Positions 44,762 through 56,200 of a stretch of DNA of 64,000 bases are shown here, piece by piece (the stretch's first letter is position 1; each line of letters starts with the position of its first letter). Origin of the DNA: Coniferiporia sulphurascens (Eukaryota > Basidiomycota > Agaricomycetes > Hymenochaetales > Hymenochaetaceae); assembly GCA_002794785.1 (NCBI GenBank), contig NBBA01000004.1, positions 1,426,001-1,490,000 on the forward strand, read 5' to 3'. The translations under genes were made by a program, and so were the position numbers. A model generated the notes under the pieces. It worked only from the letters and a program-made list of their open reading frames with translations. It searched no databases and was not told the origin of the DNA.

Positions 44762-45506
44762 CGAGTAGAAGGGCGCGCGAGGACGGAGGCAAGGACATTT
44801 TGAAATCTAGATGCTCGCGCTTTTCTATTCATCTAGGCAATACAACCGGCTAGGGGTGACCTGAGGGCGCTTTCGGGCGTTGGAGGGATCTGGTAACTTT
44901 TTTAAAGTACAAGTCGTCAGATTCTTGTCGACGCCGGGCGCCTAGACTCCCGAGTTCTCCCGTCGCTGAGAAAGCCACGGCTCAACTACTCGGAGTCGGA
45001 GAACGGGGTAATTATCGCGGGTTTGCAAGCGCCGGCATGGTGTATATGCGCATGAGCATTAGCAGCTGAGTGAGTCTCAAGGAACGATCGACTCCGAGAT
45101 GTATGGTTATAACACCGCAACTTGAGATAATTAAACAGCCACAAAAACAGATCGTTCCAATCCAGTCATGGTCACGGTCAAAGTCAAAGTCGGGTTTCAT
45201 CCTACGGGACAGTGACCTGGAGGCTGTAGCAAAAGCGGTCCTGACCGAGAAAAGCCAGGAAGAGTCGTGTGTCCGAGGTCGAGGCCAATAAGCAAGCCGC
45301 GCTGGTAATCACAGTTCCGCAGCACAGGTTCCGCGTCGCACTTATACTGGAAGCCACCGTGTCTGTGTCTCCGCAAAGCCCTCCTTGCTGGTCCCTTTCT
45401 GTTTCTCCCATATTTGTAGACCGCCCTTTGCGTCTCATACCAGACTCCTCTTCTACGTATCCTTTATTTCCTAAGTCTACCCGACCAGATCGCAAGAGAT
45501 CCGGAA
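44762..45506. other. Divergent promoter region, ERG25 and Q-rich gene
   Basis: 745 bp between divergent starts. It contains an SRE-like motif near 44856. Short open frames here have no recognisable content. Confidence 0.45.
44852..44860 (-). promoter_or_regulatory. Possible sterol-response element (GTCACCCCT) upstream of ERG25
   Basis: Reads TCACCCC on the strand of ERG25, about 95 bp before its start. SREBP/Sre1 sites have the core TCACNCCAC, so this matches the first seven bases only. The location upstream of a classical Sre1 target makes it worth noting. Confidence 0.3.
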
Positions 45507-46344
45507 ATGTATAACTCGCACTATGGCTCCTCCTCGCCCGCGCAGTTCTCCAACAACCCTTTCGTTGACGACCCTTCAAACCCGAGTAATCGCTATCCGG
45601 ACATCAATGCGATAGACCGTTCAACCGGGTACGCCCCGTCTGCAGCTTCGTATGCGGCACAGTCGCAGATGGGCTTCAGTGCACCCGGTCCGGGCAATTA
45701 TGCCAATGGCTACGGAACTCCATCGGGTTTCGGGCAACAACAGCAGGGCGTCAGCTACCAGCAGCCGCAGTCCCCACAGTATACGCAACCGCAGGGTTTT
45801 GGTGGCGGATGGCAGCAGCAGCAGCAACAGGCCACAGGTGTCCCGTACGACGCGAGCGCATATGCAGGTGCGGGCACGGGGTATGGCGGGACGACGAGTC
45901 CGCAGCAAACGGGCATGTCCTACCAGAGCACATTTGGCACAGGACAGTACCCGCAACAGCAGGGCTTCGGGGGGTATCCCACGCCACAGTATGGATACCA
46001 GGGATATGCAGGCCAGCAGACCGGGTACAGTGCTCAGGCGCAACCCAGCGTATCCGAGTTCGACCCATTGGCTCGTCCACAGGTGAATGCCGCACGTTTA
46101 TGACACATAGCTCCGTGCTTACGGGAATTAAATGCGCCCGTCAGCAGCAAACTCCGTCAAATTCGTACACTGGCTCGAGCTCGTCTGGAAGCAACGTGGG
46201 GCCGAGCACACACCCACGCGATTACATCCGCTCGCACAAGCGTGGGCTCGAGACATGGGACAGTGTGAGCTGGAAGCAGGCCCTGAATGCGTTCGACGCT
46301 TTACGATCCGGGTGGGAGGCGCACCGTGGCCAGGTCCAACTTCG

Positions 46345-46347
<3 letters not shown>

Positions 46348-46382
<35 letters not shown>

Positions 46383-47369
46383 GCATTTATATACCGCTAC
46401 ATTACAGAGTAAAAGACGCGGATGTGAGGCCATATGAAGTGGAGTGTCAGAGGAGATTAACAAGGTATGAAGTTCCTGGTTTTCAGGCATTTAGGAGAAA
46501 GGTATGAGGTTGTGTTGTCGGAGGTTTTTTCTAAATGGTTTTGTCAGGGGGTATACATATCGGAAGAGCAAATTGTGAAGGGGGGGGTGGAGGTTTTATG
46601 GATTCTATGATGACTAATAGTGATTGTGAGAGATGAGAAAAACTACTGAATTTTTTATGTTGTGCATGTGGGCGTGATTTGAATTGTTTTATGTCCGATA
46701 TTTGTGATTCCGAGAGTTGTGTCGTAATAGCGTCTGGAGCGTCATGTGTGTGTGATTCACGAGGTGTGAAAGTGTCATCGTTTAAAACGGTAAGTGTACG
46801 TGAGGCTGGGGCGAGGTTGCCATGAGGTGTGGGGTGGAATGCGAATTGTATGAGAACTGATGTTAAGTCTGTGCTTGGGCCATAGTGGCTGAGGTGGTGT
46901 CGGTAGAGGAAGATGTGTCGTGAATTGTGTGGTTGATCAGTAATGCTGATGACCTGTAACTTGTACTGGCGTATAGCCCAGTCTAGTATGTGTTGGTTTT
47001 CTTTAACGAGGTTGAAAGGTTCATATGTGGTGTCGGATTCGAAGTTAGGCACAGGGAGGTGAAGGATTAGGAGGGGGCATGGGTAAATGGGTTGTGTTTT
47101 GGTCATCTCCCTAGGAGGAGGTTAAGTAGGTAGTGCGAGAGTGAGGTTTGATGTTTGAGGTTACGAGGCCCTATCGTCCTAAAAGCCCAACCGGTATCTG
47201 GGACGGCATATGTCTTTGTGACAACCACACCCTGTACTAAGTGGAGGAGGCGTGCTAGGCAAGCTGCTCTGCGTGTAATACAGCTGCGAGTTAACGCGTA
47301 GTGGGTCGACTAGGCAAGTGAACCGTGGGAAAACCCCGAGATGGTGGTGGTTCAAGGTCAAGGAGGGAT
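46348..47369 (-). mobile_element. Polyadenylated retroposon, about 1.02 kb, minus orientation
   Basis: GGTCCAACTTCGTCT occurs at 46333-46347 and again at 47370-47384, a perfect 15-bp target-site duplication. A run of 30 T at 46347-46376 is the poly(A) tail of an element lying on the minus strand. TATAAA lies about 10 nt before the tail on that strand. These are marks of LINE-type target-primed insertion. The sense strand is rich in C and A and poor in G, unlike its surroundings. It holds one ORF of 191 codons and about 260 nt of leader. No LTR and no reverse transcriptase are visible, so it used enzymes supplied in trans or is the end of a larger element. Confidence 0.88.
46531..47106 (-). 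CDS. Unrecognised 191-residue ORF inside the retroposon
   Basis: ATG at 47106, stop at 46531, no intron. The protein begins MTKTQPIYPCPLLILHLPVP, has a more ordered middle (about residues 30-95, with QHILDWAIRQYKLQVISI and RHIFLYRHHLSHYG), and a His/Ser/Pro-rich end. Codon use is heavily C-ending with few G, unlike host genes. It has no cysteine cluster, reverse transcriptase or RNase H motif. It could be an ORF of a non-autonomous element, the end of a LINE protein, a retroposed cellular mRNA or a piece of an RNA genome copied into DNA. I cannot assign it. Confidence 0.5.
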   Translation of the reverse strand: MTKTQPIYPCPLLILHLPVPNFESDTTYEPFNLVKENQHILDWAIRQYKLQVISITDQPHNSRHIFLYRHHLSHYGPSTDLTSVLIQFAFHPTPHGNLAPASRTLTVLNDDTFTPRESHTHDAPDAITTQLSESQISDIKQFKSRPHAQHKKFSSFSHLSQSLLVIIESIKPPPPPSQFALPICIPPDKTI

Positions 47370-47729
47370 GGTCCAACTTCGTCTGCAACAGGGTGCGTAC
47401 TATCTCGGTCCCGCCGAGGGCCAGCGACTTCAGGGCGTGAGTCCACCTTTTAATTTAACTTAATTTTCCTATTTAAAACTCACAATGACTTCGAATGTAG
47501 CTTCAAAGGGAAGCAGAACATAATATTGGTGAGCATTTATGACTGTTAACACCAACCCATTGTAGTACTAATTGCTCGTCTAGATTCTATAACGGCGTCG
47601 TCTGTCCAAATGCAGGAGGTCCTGCAAGGATACCGCCAATCCAGCGACCTTGCAAGTAAAAATCGCGTGCGGGAGTCTGTGAACGCCGCACTGCAGAGTC
47701 TGCCAGACTGGCCCCCCCAGAACTGGTAG

Positions 47730-48422
47730 CACGAAATGCTGTGACATTTCAACGGCTAATTTCCACATTTTTCTTTTCTTATATCACGGGTCATTAAATC
47801 CTCAACGAAGTCTCTTAATTTTATAACGTGTGGCCGCAGTTCGTTTTATCTGTATTTTCATATTGTATGAATGGGTTGCATTTCTCATTAATATTGGGTG
47901 TCCGACGTTCAGAGTCTGGCTTGTGAGGTAGGCTCGAGCGAAGTTGGTGCATAGACGGAAGTAAGCCAACTTACATGTAACTATCCCATTCGGCCGTCCA
48001 AAAAAGAGCTCGGCCGATAGATAGGTCGATCCGTCCTATTAGTGTAATACAGTAGTACGACCCTTGGCTGCATTGGAACAGCAACCCGGAGGCGGAATTT
48101 GGCGAATTGATGACTAATCCAGCCTGACTAGAGGTGGAAGGTGTTCCTTTCGGTCCCGATGCACACGTTGGAAGTTTCCTCGATTAAGCAAGGGTATGGC
48201 AGTATACAAACAGGAGACAGCGGGAGTTAAGAGAGGAGGAAGGGAAGAAAAAAGATCCAATGAGATCGTCAAGAGTTGCGTCGTGCAAAAAAACATAGTG
48301 GTATCTGGCTGCAGATATAAATAAAAAGAACAGTGCGTGCTGATGCGTACTAAAATGGGGAACCGATTAGAAACAGGTCGTACATAAACGAGCAGGCATT
48401 GCTATCCCCGAGCAAATGTGTC
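47730..48422. other. Convergent intergenic region
   Basis: 3' regions of the Q-rich gene and the membrane-protein gene, 693 bp. No convincing ORF or repeat. Confidence 0.45.
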
Positions 48423-49201
48423 TCACCGACGCTTTAGCATCGGTGCGGGGACGAGGCCGAGGAGTCCGAATATCAGCGCGTACAGTCCGGAGGCTGCGGT
48501 GGATCCAATTATCGTAAGTAAGCGCGTGCTCCAAGGAAGAGGAAGTGACTAGTGAAGATTGGCAGGGAACGTACAGGCTATTACGCCCCTCAGAAACCCC
48601 AGGTCCGTCCAGTGGCTGAGTGTGTAGGAAAGCAGAGGCCAGCCAAAGACCATCAACGCTGTCAGAACCTGTGAACGAGGGAAGGTGTAAATGAAACGGC
48701 ATGCAAGCGACTGGTGGTGGACTGACAGGGACAACAAACGACAATTCTCCCGATTGTCGCCACTGCGAATACTGGAGAATAAATGGATTATGGGCGATCC
48801 AAAACTAGCACGGATTAAATGGTAAAGCTCACGTTCGGCTTTGCACCTCGTAACCAGGGGACAAGCAGGATGTAGAGAAAGAGCACGACTGTTAACAGCC
48901 CACAGAGTAGCGACGTCCGAGCGTACAGTCTACAAGAAGAATCAGCCTATGCCAGCCACGGGCACGTCAGGGGGCGTGCGTGGGTCGTTGTTACGCACCG
49001 TGCCCAACCGGACCCCTCTTCGACGAGCTGCCAAAAGCGGGCCACGGTCCCCAGAAGGTATGTGACGAGCCCCCCGGGAAGCACGAACTTGAGCTGCTTA
49101 AGGGTGTGCCGGGAGAGACGAGCGAAGATGAGATGCTGTGAGGAGAAGCTCCCGGCTTGCGGACGCGATGGGGCCGCACGCGCTTCGCTGGAGACCGACA
49201 T
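48423..49201 (-). CDS. Small multi-pass membrane protein, function unknown
   Basis: Minus strand, about four or five exons. Starts MSVSSEARAAPSRPQAGSF at 49201. Hydrophobic segments are seen in FVLPGGLVTYLLGTVARF, in SLCGLLTVVLFLYILLVPWL (about 48870), in VLTALMVFGWPLLSYTL (about 48620) and in ASGLYALIFGLLGLVPAP near the end. This suggests four membrane helices. It ends MLKRR, where the dibasic end could be an ER-retrieval signal. I do not recognise the family. Confidence 0.6.
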
Positions 49202-49958
49202 TACAGGAAGTAAATGGAAAGTGCGCCAAAACAGGAGTTGATGCTCGGCGTCGAAAGAGGCAGGCAAGAGATGGTGCAAACGGCGGACGAGCTGGCAACA
49301 GCCCTACTTGCAATGGTTAACGCTGGTGAGACGTGTCAGTAATCACATGCCTATATTCTGCTTTCCCACGATTTCAATCGCGTTCTAATTGGGCTGCAAC
49401 AGTACACACTAATCACGGCTTTGTGTAATCGCCTTGTCTGATTCCTCCTGCGAAGATTTGACTGCACCGGCTCAGATGCGTTCTTGTATCTCCACGGTTC
49501 CAAAGCCTGCTTAGTGGGCAGGATGATGTGGGCTCATCAGTATTTGATGTTCTTACTTATCCAAGGGCTATTGCAGCTGAAATAGAAATTGCCAAAATCA
49601 CATGGCTTCATTCTGTGCTCCCACGAATACAAAATCACGAACAACAAATAGCACTGGTACTCGATGCTGCTGGACGCTGTTTATGAATTTAGTGTTGCGC
49701 TGGCATTGTGCATTCGAACCACAGCTGCTTTGCACACTCTATTAAATTAATATTAGGCGTGATCGACGCCTCGAAGGCGTACAGGACTCGCAGATCAAGT
49801 TTGTATTGTACTACCCATAACCGGGGCCGGGTTGTGCCACGGTAACCGCTGTTCCTGCTCGCCTACCCACCGACTTATTCAGCCCATTCCGCACCATCAA
49901 CTTCCGGTGCTATAAATCCTCGGTATCAGGTTCTCGTCTTCAGAACTACCCCCTCACC
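49202..49958. other. Divergent promoter region
   Basis: About 760 bp between the membrane-protein gene and the reductase gene. CTATAAATCC at about 49911, some 48 bp before the reductase start, is a likely TATA box. No convincing ORF. Confidence 0.5.
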
Positions 49959-51546
49959 ATGGCACCAACATCATACACACGCATCGTTCTCTCTGAGCGT
50001 CCTACCGGGCATATCGAGCCTACGACGTTCAAGAGCGAAACAGTCCCATATCCCACCCCGGGCGACAATCAGGCCATCGTCCAGGTGGACTACCTCTCCA
50101 TGGAGCCCGCAATGCGCGGATGGCTCATGGACAGGCGCAGCTACGTCCCTCCGGGTGTGTGCCATTTACGTGTTTGCATCTATTTGGGCTCTGGGCTGAT
50201 TGTTGCCATCGAGTGCAGTACAGATAGGAGAGGTCATGCGTGCATATGGCCTCGGTAAGGTCGTTGAAGCTGGGATAAGCTCAAAGTACAAAGTTGGCGA
50301 TGTCCTGCAGGGACCTCTCGGTAGGTCCCCCCCACCTGATAGCAGCCTTTCGCGCGCATCAATATTGACACGCATATAGGTTGGTCTGAGTACTCGGTCG
50401 TGAACGACGAGGACAATCTGATACGGAAAATCTTGTACGTCATGCCGGTGCCACTAGGGAAAGTATGCTCTTGTAATCTGCATCCTTCAGCGTGCCCCCG
50501 AAGGCGGACCTTTTGGACCTCCTTGGTGTCCTTGGTTCTTCAGGTTCGGACTCTTCATTTATTTGCGGTCTTGAATGCCACCTAATTTTTACCCCTAGGC
50601 TTGACCGCTTACTTTGTGCGCTCCTCTTTCTTCCGACTTCAATGTCAAACTTTTCAATTCTAATGACAGTTCACAGGGCCTCTTCGACATCGGTAAAATC
50701 AAAGCTGGCGAGACACTCGTTGTATCAGGAGCCGCAGGTGCAGTTGGCTCCGTCGCGTGTCAGCTCGGAAAAATCAAGGGAGCTCGCGTCGTCGCCATCG
50801 CGGGCACGGACGACAAGTGCCGCTGGCTCAAGGAGGAGGTCGGCGTCGATGAGACGCTCAACTACAAGAGCGAGAATTTCAAAGACGAGTTCCGCGAGAA
50901 AGTGGGCTACCTTGATGTATTTTTCGATAATGTGGGCGGTGAGATCCTCGATCTTGCACTCACACGGATGAACAAACGTGCCCGTGTCGTACTCTGCGGT
51001 GAGTGATTAGCTCGCGATACTTTTGTGTGCTATGGATCACTTACATATATAACGCAGGCGCTATCTCCGACTATAGTATGATTTGCCATATTACACTTGC
51101 ACGAGGACTCTCCTAAAACTAACCATTCCGTCCCACATAGATAACGCAAAACCCAAGGGTCTCTCGAATTACCTGACGCTAATCGCTATGAGCGCCCGAA
51201 TTGAAGGTTTCATTATGTGCGTCACCCCCCCCCTCCCCTGTCTTCAAGCACATTCTGACGCCCCTTTGTTGTAATATAGACTCGACTATAGGGAGCAGTG
51301 GGGTGCCGCTGCGGCTGAGATGGCCGGCTGGATCGCGGAGGACAAGATCAAGCGCAAATTCACTGTCGTGGAGGGCCTGGAGCACGCGACCGATGCTCTG
51401 AAAATGCTGTTCACAGGCGGGAACACCGGAAAAACGTGAGTTGCCCTGTCGTCTAAAGATCGCGATCGTGCCCTGTACTCGTCTTCTAATGAACATTGTT
51501 TTATAGAGTCGTGAAGGTATCGGGGACTGAAAAAGGCAGGCTGTAA
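49959..51546 (+). CDS. Zinc-free medium-chain reductase (alkenal / enone reductase, PTGR-like)
   Basis: Multi-exon. The N-terminal catalytic domain has SYTRIVLSERPTGHIEPTTF and QVDYLSMEPAMRGWLMDRRS, characteristic of the leukotriene B4 dehydrogenase / alkenal reductase group. The nucleotide-binding domain follows (LVVSGAAGAVGSVACQLGKI, then FDNVGGEILDLAL). The end has GNTGKTVVKVSGTEKGRL. No structural or catalytic zinc cysteines are present. Such enzymes use NADPH to reduce the double bond of alpha,beta-unsaturated aldehydes and ketones, helping to detoxify lipid-peroxidation or plant-derived carbonyls in the cytosol. The exact substrate is unknown. A TATA box lies upstream. Confidence 0.9.
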
Positions 51547-51818
51547 CTATCGTATCACCGGTGCTCACGAATCACCGGTCTTTACTGAGTGATGCTGATA
51601 ATCACTGATGCATTGGGCTCGCGTGCTTCTCATTAAGTGGATTTTAAGGGTGTATCACTACGTTGTACAAATCCATATACATTTCATTCAAAAAAAATAT
51701 TCAAATCACCTTAGTAAATATACATTGCCACCGCAAAAGGAGAGATCGACCGCAGAGACATGGTATACCCCATCAAGTGGTTTAGGCCTCCTGGTGCACT
51801 ATGTCAGCCTTCTCGTGC

Positions 51819-53271
51819 TCATGAGTGAAGGTGGATTCGGAGAAGTGAGCGCGTGTGGCTTTGCACATGTTCTCCTTGTGCTCTGCGTGTGCTTCGTGTC
51901 CTAGTAAGAAGTCCCTCTGCGCGGGCGGGAGCACTGTAAAAAATATACACAAGGGCTACAATCAGGGAGACACAAAAGGGAAGAAGAGGGGGGATCCGCG
52001 TACCGCGACTAGAGTCTGTGAAGAAGACCTCGTAGAACCCTGCTGCGACGAGCATGGAGAGGAAGTTCGTGAGTGCGGCGATCGCAGCGTAGCGTCCGCC
52101 GGTCGCGGGGCGTCCCCATATAGTCATCGCGGCGAAGCGGCCCCCAAGGTCACGCGCCGTGTTCGCGGCGAGCGCGTTCGGCGAGTACCCCCAGATCGCG
52201 ACGGCGTACGCGAAGCCGACAGTGTACGGCGCGGACGACGGTGGGCAGAAGAAGTTGGACGGGTCGGCACAGGCCCAGATCACGAGCCCGAGCATGATGT
52301 CCTATGAGGAGCACGCGGTGGCGAGTCAGCCGGAGCTCGGGGTTTTCGTAGTATGTGATTTGAGAGGCGAGAGGCTTACCACAAAGAACTCGTTGGCGAA
52401 GACATACCCGAGGTTCGCGCCTGGCAGGGTGTAAAGACCGAAGATACCTGCAGGCCCGTTAGGGGTAAAATTAATCGCGGCCAGCTTGCCGGCCTCTTCC
52501 AGCGCTGCCTCCACTGCCTGTAATGCAATTACTCTGAATGCCCATAAAGCTCCTAGAGAAGACGGGTGCGAGTCCTTACGAGGATGTTGCCCTTCCATTG
52601 CAAGTATGCAAGAAGGCACGCTACGTAAGCGCCAAAGATCTGCGAAACGATGAACCTATAAAGATGACGGTCGCGTGTTGTTTTTGAATGGAGGGAAGAT
52701 CAATATGGAGAAATTTCAAATAGTAAATCAAGGTACGTGCCCCGGAACCTTCCTCCAGGGGAAGCCTTTGAAGATTGCGAATGAAACGGTGACGCTGGGG
52801 CTGAAGTGTCCACCGGAAGTCGAGGAGCAGACGGTGAGCGCGAAGACGATGCCCATTGCGTATGCCGCTCCGACTTGCAAAACAGCTAACGGGCACGTAA
52901 ATATCGATTCGACATCCAAAGACTGTCTGTCTCGGGAAAACTTACATCCTAGCTGTGGCTGATCAGAGAGAGTGCCGATGACCATTGCCGCTGTTGCGCC
53001 GACTCCTGTTTGTTGCATATAAGACGGTGACACCCAAGGGAATGCGGGGGAAATTGCTAACCTGCGTAAGTGTAAAGAAATGCGCCCATCTAGACGATTT
53101 TAATACGGGCATTCCAAGTATATGAATAATTGGCGAGATACTCACAAACTCGGCTACACATTCGACGAGCCAGTGTGCGCGGGTGTGTCGCTTTCGCTCC
53201 CAGGCTCGTAGAAGCCCCGGTCGGGGCACGACGTCGGCAACATGAACGAATTTAGGAGCTTCCGCGTGCAT
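51819..53271 (-). CDS. Aquaporin / MIP channel with non-canonical NPA motifs
   Basis: Minus strand, several exons, start at 53271 (MHAEAPKFVHVADVV). The major intrinsic protein fold is seen in AAYAMGIVFALTVCSSTSGG, SGGHFSPSVTVSFAIF (loop B) and NALAANTARDLGGRFAA (loop E), and in six likely membrane helices. Loop B has SPS instead of NPA, and loop E has NTA instead of NPA. The selectivity-filter Arg after loop E is kept. The C-terminal cytoplasmic tail is about 40 residues and basic. The protein is in the plasma membrane or an internal membrane and conducts water or small neutral solutes; which one is uncertain given the altered pore. Confidence 0.85.
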
Positions 53272-56200
53272 TGTGAAGGCGGGAAGGCGGGAAGGGGAGA
53301 GGGGGGAGCTGGATAGCCGCACACAGACTTCTATACCCCGCAAAAGCGGGCTTTTATGATCTGCCGTCTGCTCCCGCATGCGGGGTATGGTACTGGTGTT
53401 GTCTCGATCGCAGAACCTTGCCACAGGTGCCGAGCCCCAGCAAGGCACCACATGGCCTACATTCCGGACAACATTGATCGATATATGAATGAGAAATCGG
53501 CTTGCTGAACTTGGCCAATGAATGGCTAACTTTGGCGCGATTGAACACAACTAGGGACGAGTGGTGGGCATGAGATGGGTGAGGGCTAGCCAAAGTGGGA
53601 ATCCCGTGTGTGCGGAGTAGACAATTCCGGGCACAGTTCTGAAGCAAAAAATAACGGACGAAGGCGGTAAAACTCAGTTTCTGATGTACCAGACAAACTG
53701 AAGGCTGTTTTAAGACTGTAGGTATTCCAGTTAATCGGAAGGTATCCGGCTGCTGAACGCAAAGACGAACTCGCCAATTGAAGCGGCGGCTACGCATGGA
53801 ATGATAATAGGAGTCGACCCTTGGCACTGAAGCTTGAAGGTACCCGCGTTCCGTCGGAACACTGGTCCATGTTGGCGGCGGAGTCGTGACCTCAGGGCGG
53901 GTGCCCTTGTGATTCCATGCTCAGTATACTTGAAGCGGGGAGCTGCAACATTCAACCTTCCCTCCTCCCTCTATCTCCCTTTCCCACTTGCTTCCCTCTG
54001 AAACCACTTGCACTAGTCCTGCCCATATCCAAGGCCGACATTAGCGAAGTTGCAGCGAAAACGTCCCTGGGTTGCTGAACGAAAAAAAAAAAAAATACTG
54101 GCTAACCAGCCTGAGGTCATAAGACTGGACAAGTGCGACGCGTCGCACTGACCATGTCCGGACTCGGACGTCCGCGGTTCGGCTGCAGTCCAAGGCTCTC
54201 GCCTCCATCCGAAGGTCTCAGAGTGTAGGCCAAGTGGGGGACTGAACATACGTGCCGGACACTGTCTCGGTCTCGCTGGTGAGCTGCCCTGGCGATCTCG
54301 TGCCATAGCCAAGTTCCAGGCCAGGGCGTCCGTCGAACGCGGTCTTGCAACGGTCCATTCCTCAAACTGAAGCTTAACGTGCTTGTACGAGCTGAGCAGG
54401 TCTGACTGTTTACTCTGCGTTGCGATGCCTTTTATTGGTGCCAGCCGCCTGATTTTCCCACTGGCTAATGGAATGGGCGCTTTGTTGCAGAGGATCACCT
54501 GGACTACTGTATCGGTGGCGAGTTTCTTCTTTCGCGTCATCTGAGGTGCTTTATTGCGCTGTAAGGCTACCTTCTCGGTTCTAGTACTGGTCGACTTTGA
54601 TCTGGACGTTGTTGCGGGACCCTTGATGTACAGTAAACGCTATTCCGCACTTACAATTTTTTAAATCAACATTCGGTCTGTAAATAAGTTACAAGGCGCG
54701 GCATACTGTTACGACCCAATGATGATGTATGAGCGCATATAACCGCGCCACCAAGCTTCTGAATCGCAATAACTCAGTAAGTGCTTTAAGTGCATCAGTT
54801 CAAGCTGTGAATAACGCGTGCTCAGCCCCCGAATATTTGTAGAGCCGCCCATGGATGCACTTGCGAGTTGCGACGATCCCGGTCAATCTGATTATTGGAC
54901 TTCTTTCCTCCCCTTTTCTCTCTTCCCGCAAAGTCAATCGTAAATGCTATCACAAAGTCTTTATGCTTCCTAGAGCCTTCGTGAGGCGCTAGCCTACGAA
55001 AGGCATCCGTCATTTGGGAAAACTGATACTGTCGCATGATATATCACCCTTTGAGGTATTTATCAGAACCATCGTGTATACCGCTGAAGTTTTAATTACA
55101 GGTTGAATTCGTCAGAACTGCAGTGCTAAGCAAACCAGTACCTCGTCACTTTCTTCAATAGGCAGACGCTCCTAGGAATGAAGATAAGTTACGCTTGTTG
55201 TCCTCCTACATTCTCAGAAATATGCGATCTCCGGGTCATCAGCTCCTTAAGTTCTTTAAATCAATTTTAAGTTAATGTGAGTTTATTGCCAAGTTTTTGT
55301 CGACATCTTGCTCTAATATATGCGCACAAGTTATGTGCTCAAACTGGTTACGTAGTGGAAATAGTTCCGAATCAGTTGACCTTTCCTTGGAAGGTTCAAG
55401 AAAGATTACGCAGAGCATGAAGCCAGCTGATGAACGCGTGGCTCCAGGTTACGGCACCATGTTAGGCCTGTACGTCTGTGGGCAGAGCTACTTTGTCTCC
55501 GTACTCATCCTTAGGGGCTCGCGGCTCCGCCAGCCCTGCGCCGTACCGGATCGCCGTGGTCTCCGTAGCGACGATCGGCGGTTCCCCTGATAAAAAGTGG
55601 AAGAACGGGCATATCAACTGACGGACTGCAACGGGGAAGGCAATAGGGCAGGTTCCTCGAGAGAATTTCATGCTGTACGGCTTCGATTACATGTAGTATA
55701 CACGTTCGCGACGGACCCAAATACAGGCAGGCCCCCGTGTACCGTGCGCTATCAGTTCGCCCTTGCGAAATGCACGACTTCGCCCCTGGAGAGCCCATGG
55801 GGAATTTATATCCTGCAGACTGCGTATTAAAACCGAAATGAAATTGCGCAGATAAGGGGGGTGAGGCGAGACGTTCAAACGGGGAAAGAACTAAAAGCAC
55901 GAGCTATGAATCAGCGGTATCCGAGGGCTGTTTACGTTTGTTTGTGGCTTCACCTGGACCGCACGAGAGAGAGCATCAAGCTCACCAGTTTCAGTGTACC
56001 CTCTTTCAACGCCGCCAACGTCGTCGCCATCGTCAACGTCGCCGTCGCCGCCTTCGCAGCCGCTGCTCACTGCGAGCATCGCCTAGCAAGGTCTCATACA
56101 CGTCTTCTCACGCTTCCACAAACGCTCGTCTCCGTCACGAACTTTGTTTTCGCGCAACCTGCCCGGCCAGACTATTTCCGTTCTCACTTCAGCTTTCCTA

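Larger units (their letters stand above)
45507..47729 (+). pseudogene. Q/G-rich cytoplasmic-type protein gene split by a retroposon
   Basis: Exons are 45507-46082, 46145-46347 (interrupted), 47385-47436, 47501-47528 and 47584-47729. If the insertion is removed the frame runs through without error to TAG at 47729. The N-terminal 190 residues are rich in Gln, Gly, Tyr and Pro. The C-terminal part (THPRDYIRSHKRGLETWDSV, WKQALNAFDALRSGWEAHRG, then SSDLASKNRVRESVNAALQS, ending LPDWPPQNW) is well ordered and appears in other basidiomycete proteins of unknown function. The insertion places a TAA at 46376-46378, right after a run of Phe codons, so the C-terminal domain is lost unless the insert is removed by splicing. 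The otherwise clean exons say the damage is recent. Confidence 0.75.

Noticed and set aside
49725..49745. ATTCGAACCACAG, reverse of a T-loop sequence
   Set aside because: No cloverleaf can be drawn around it; the acceptor and anticodon stems are missing.
53354..53827. 157-codon minus-strand ORF upstream of the aquaporin
   Set aside because: It lies in the promoter region, has no domain and overlaps another long frame on the same strand.
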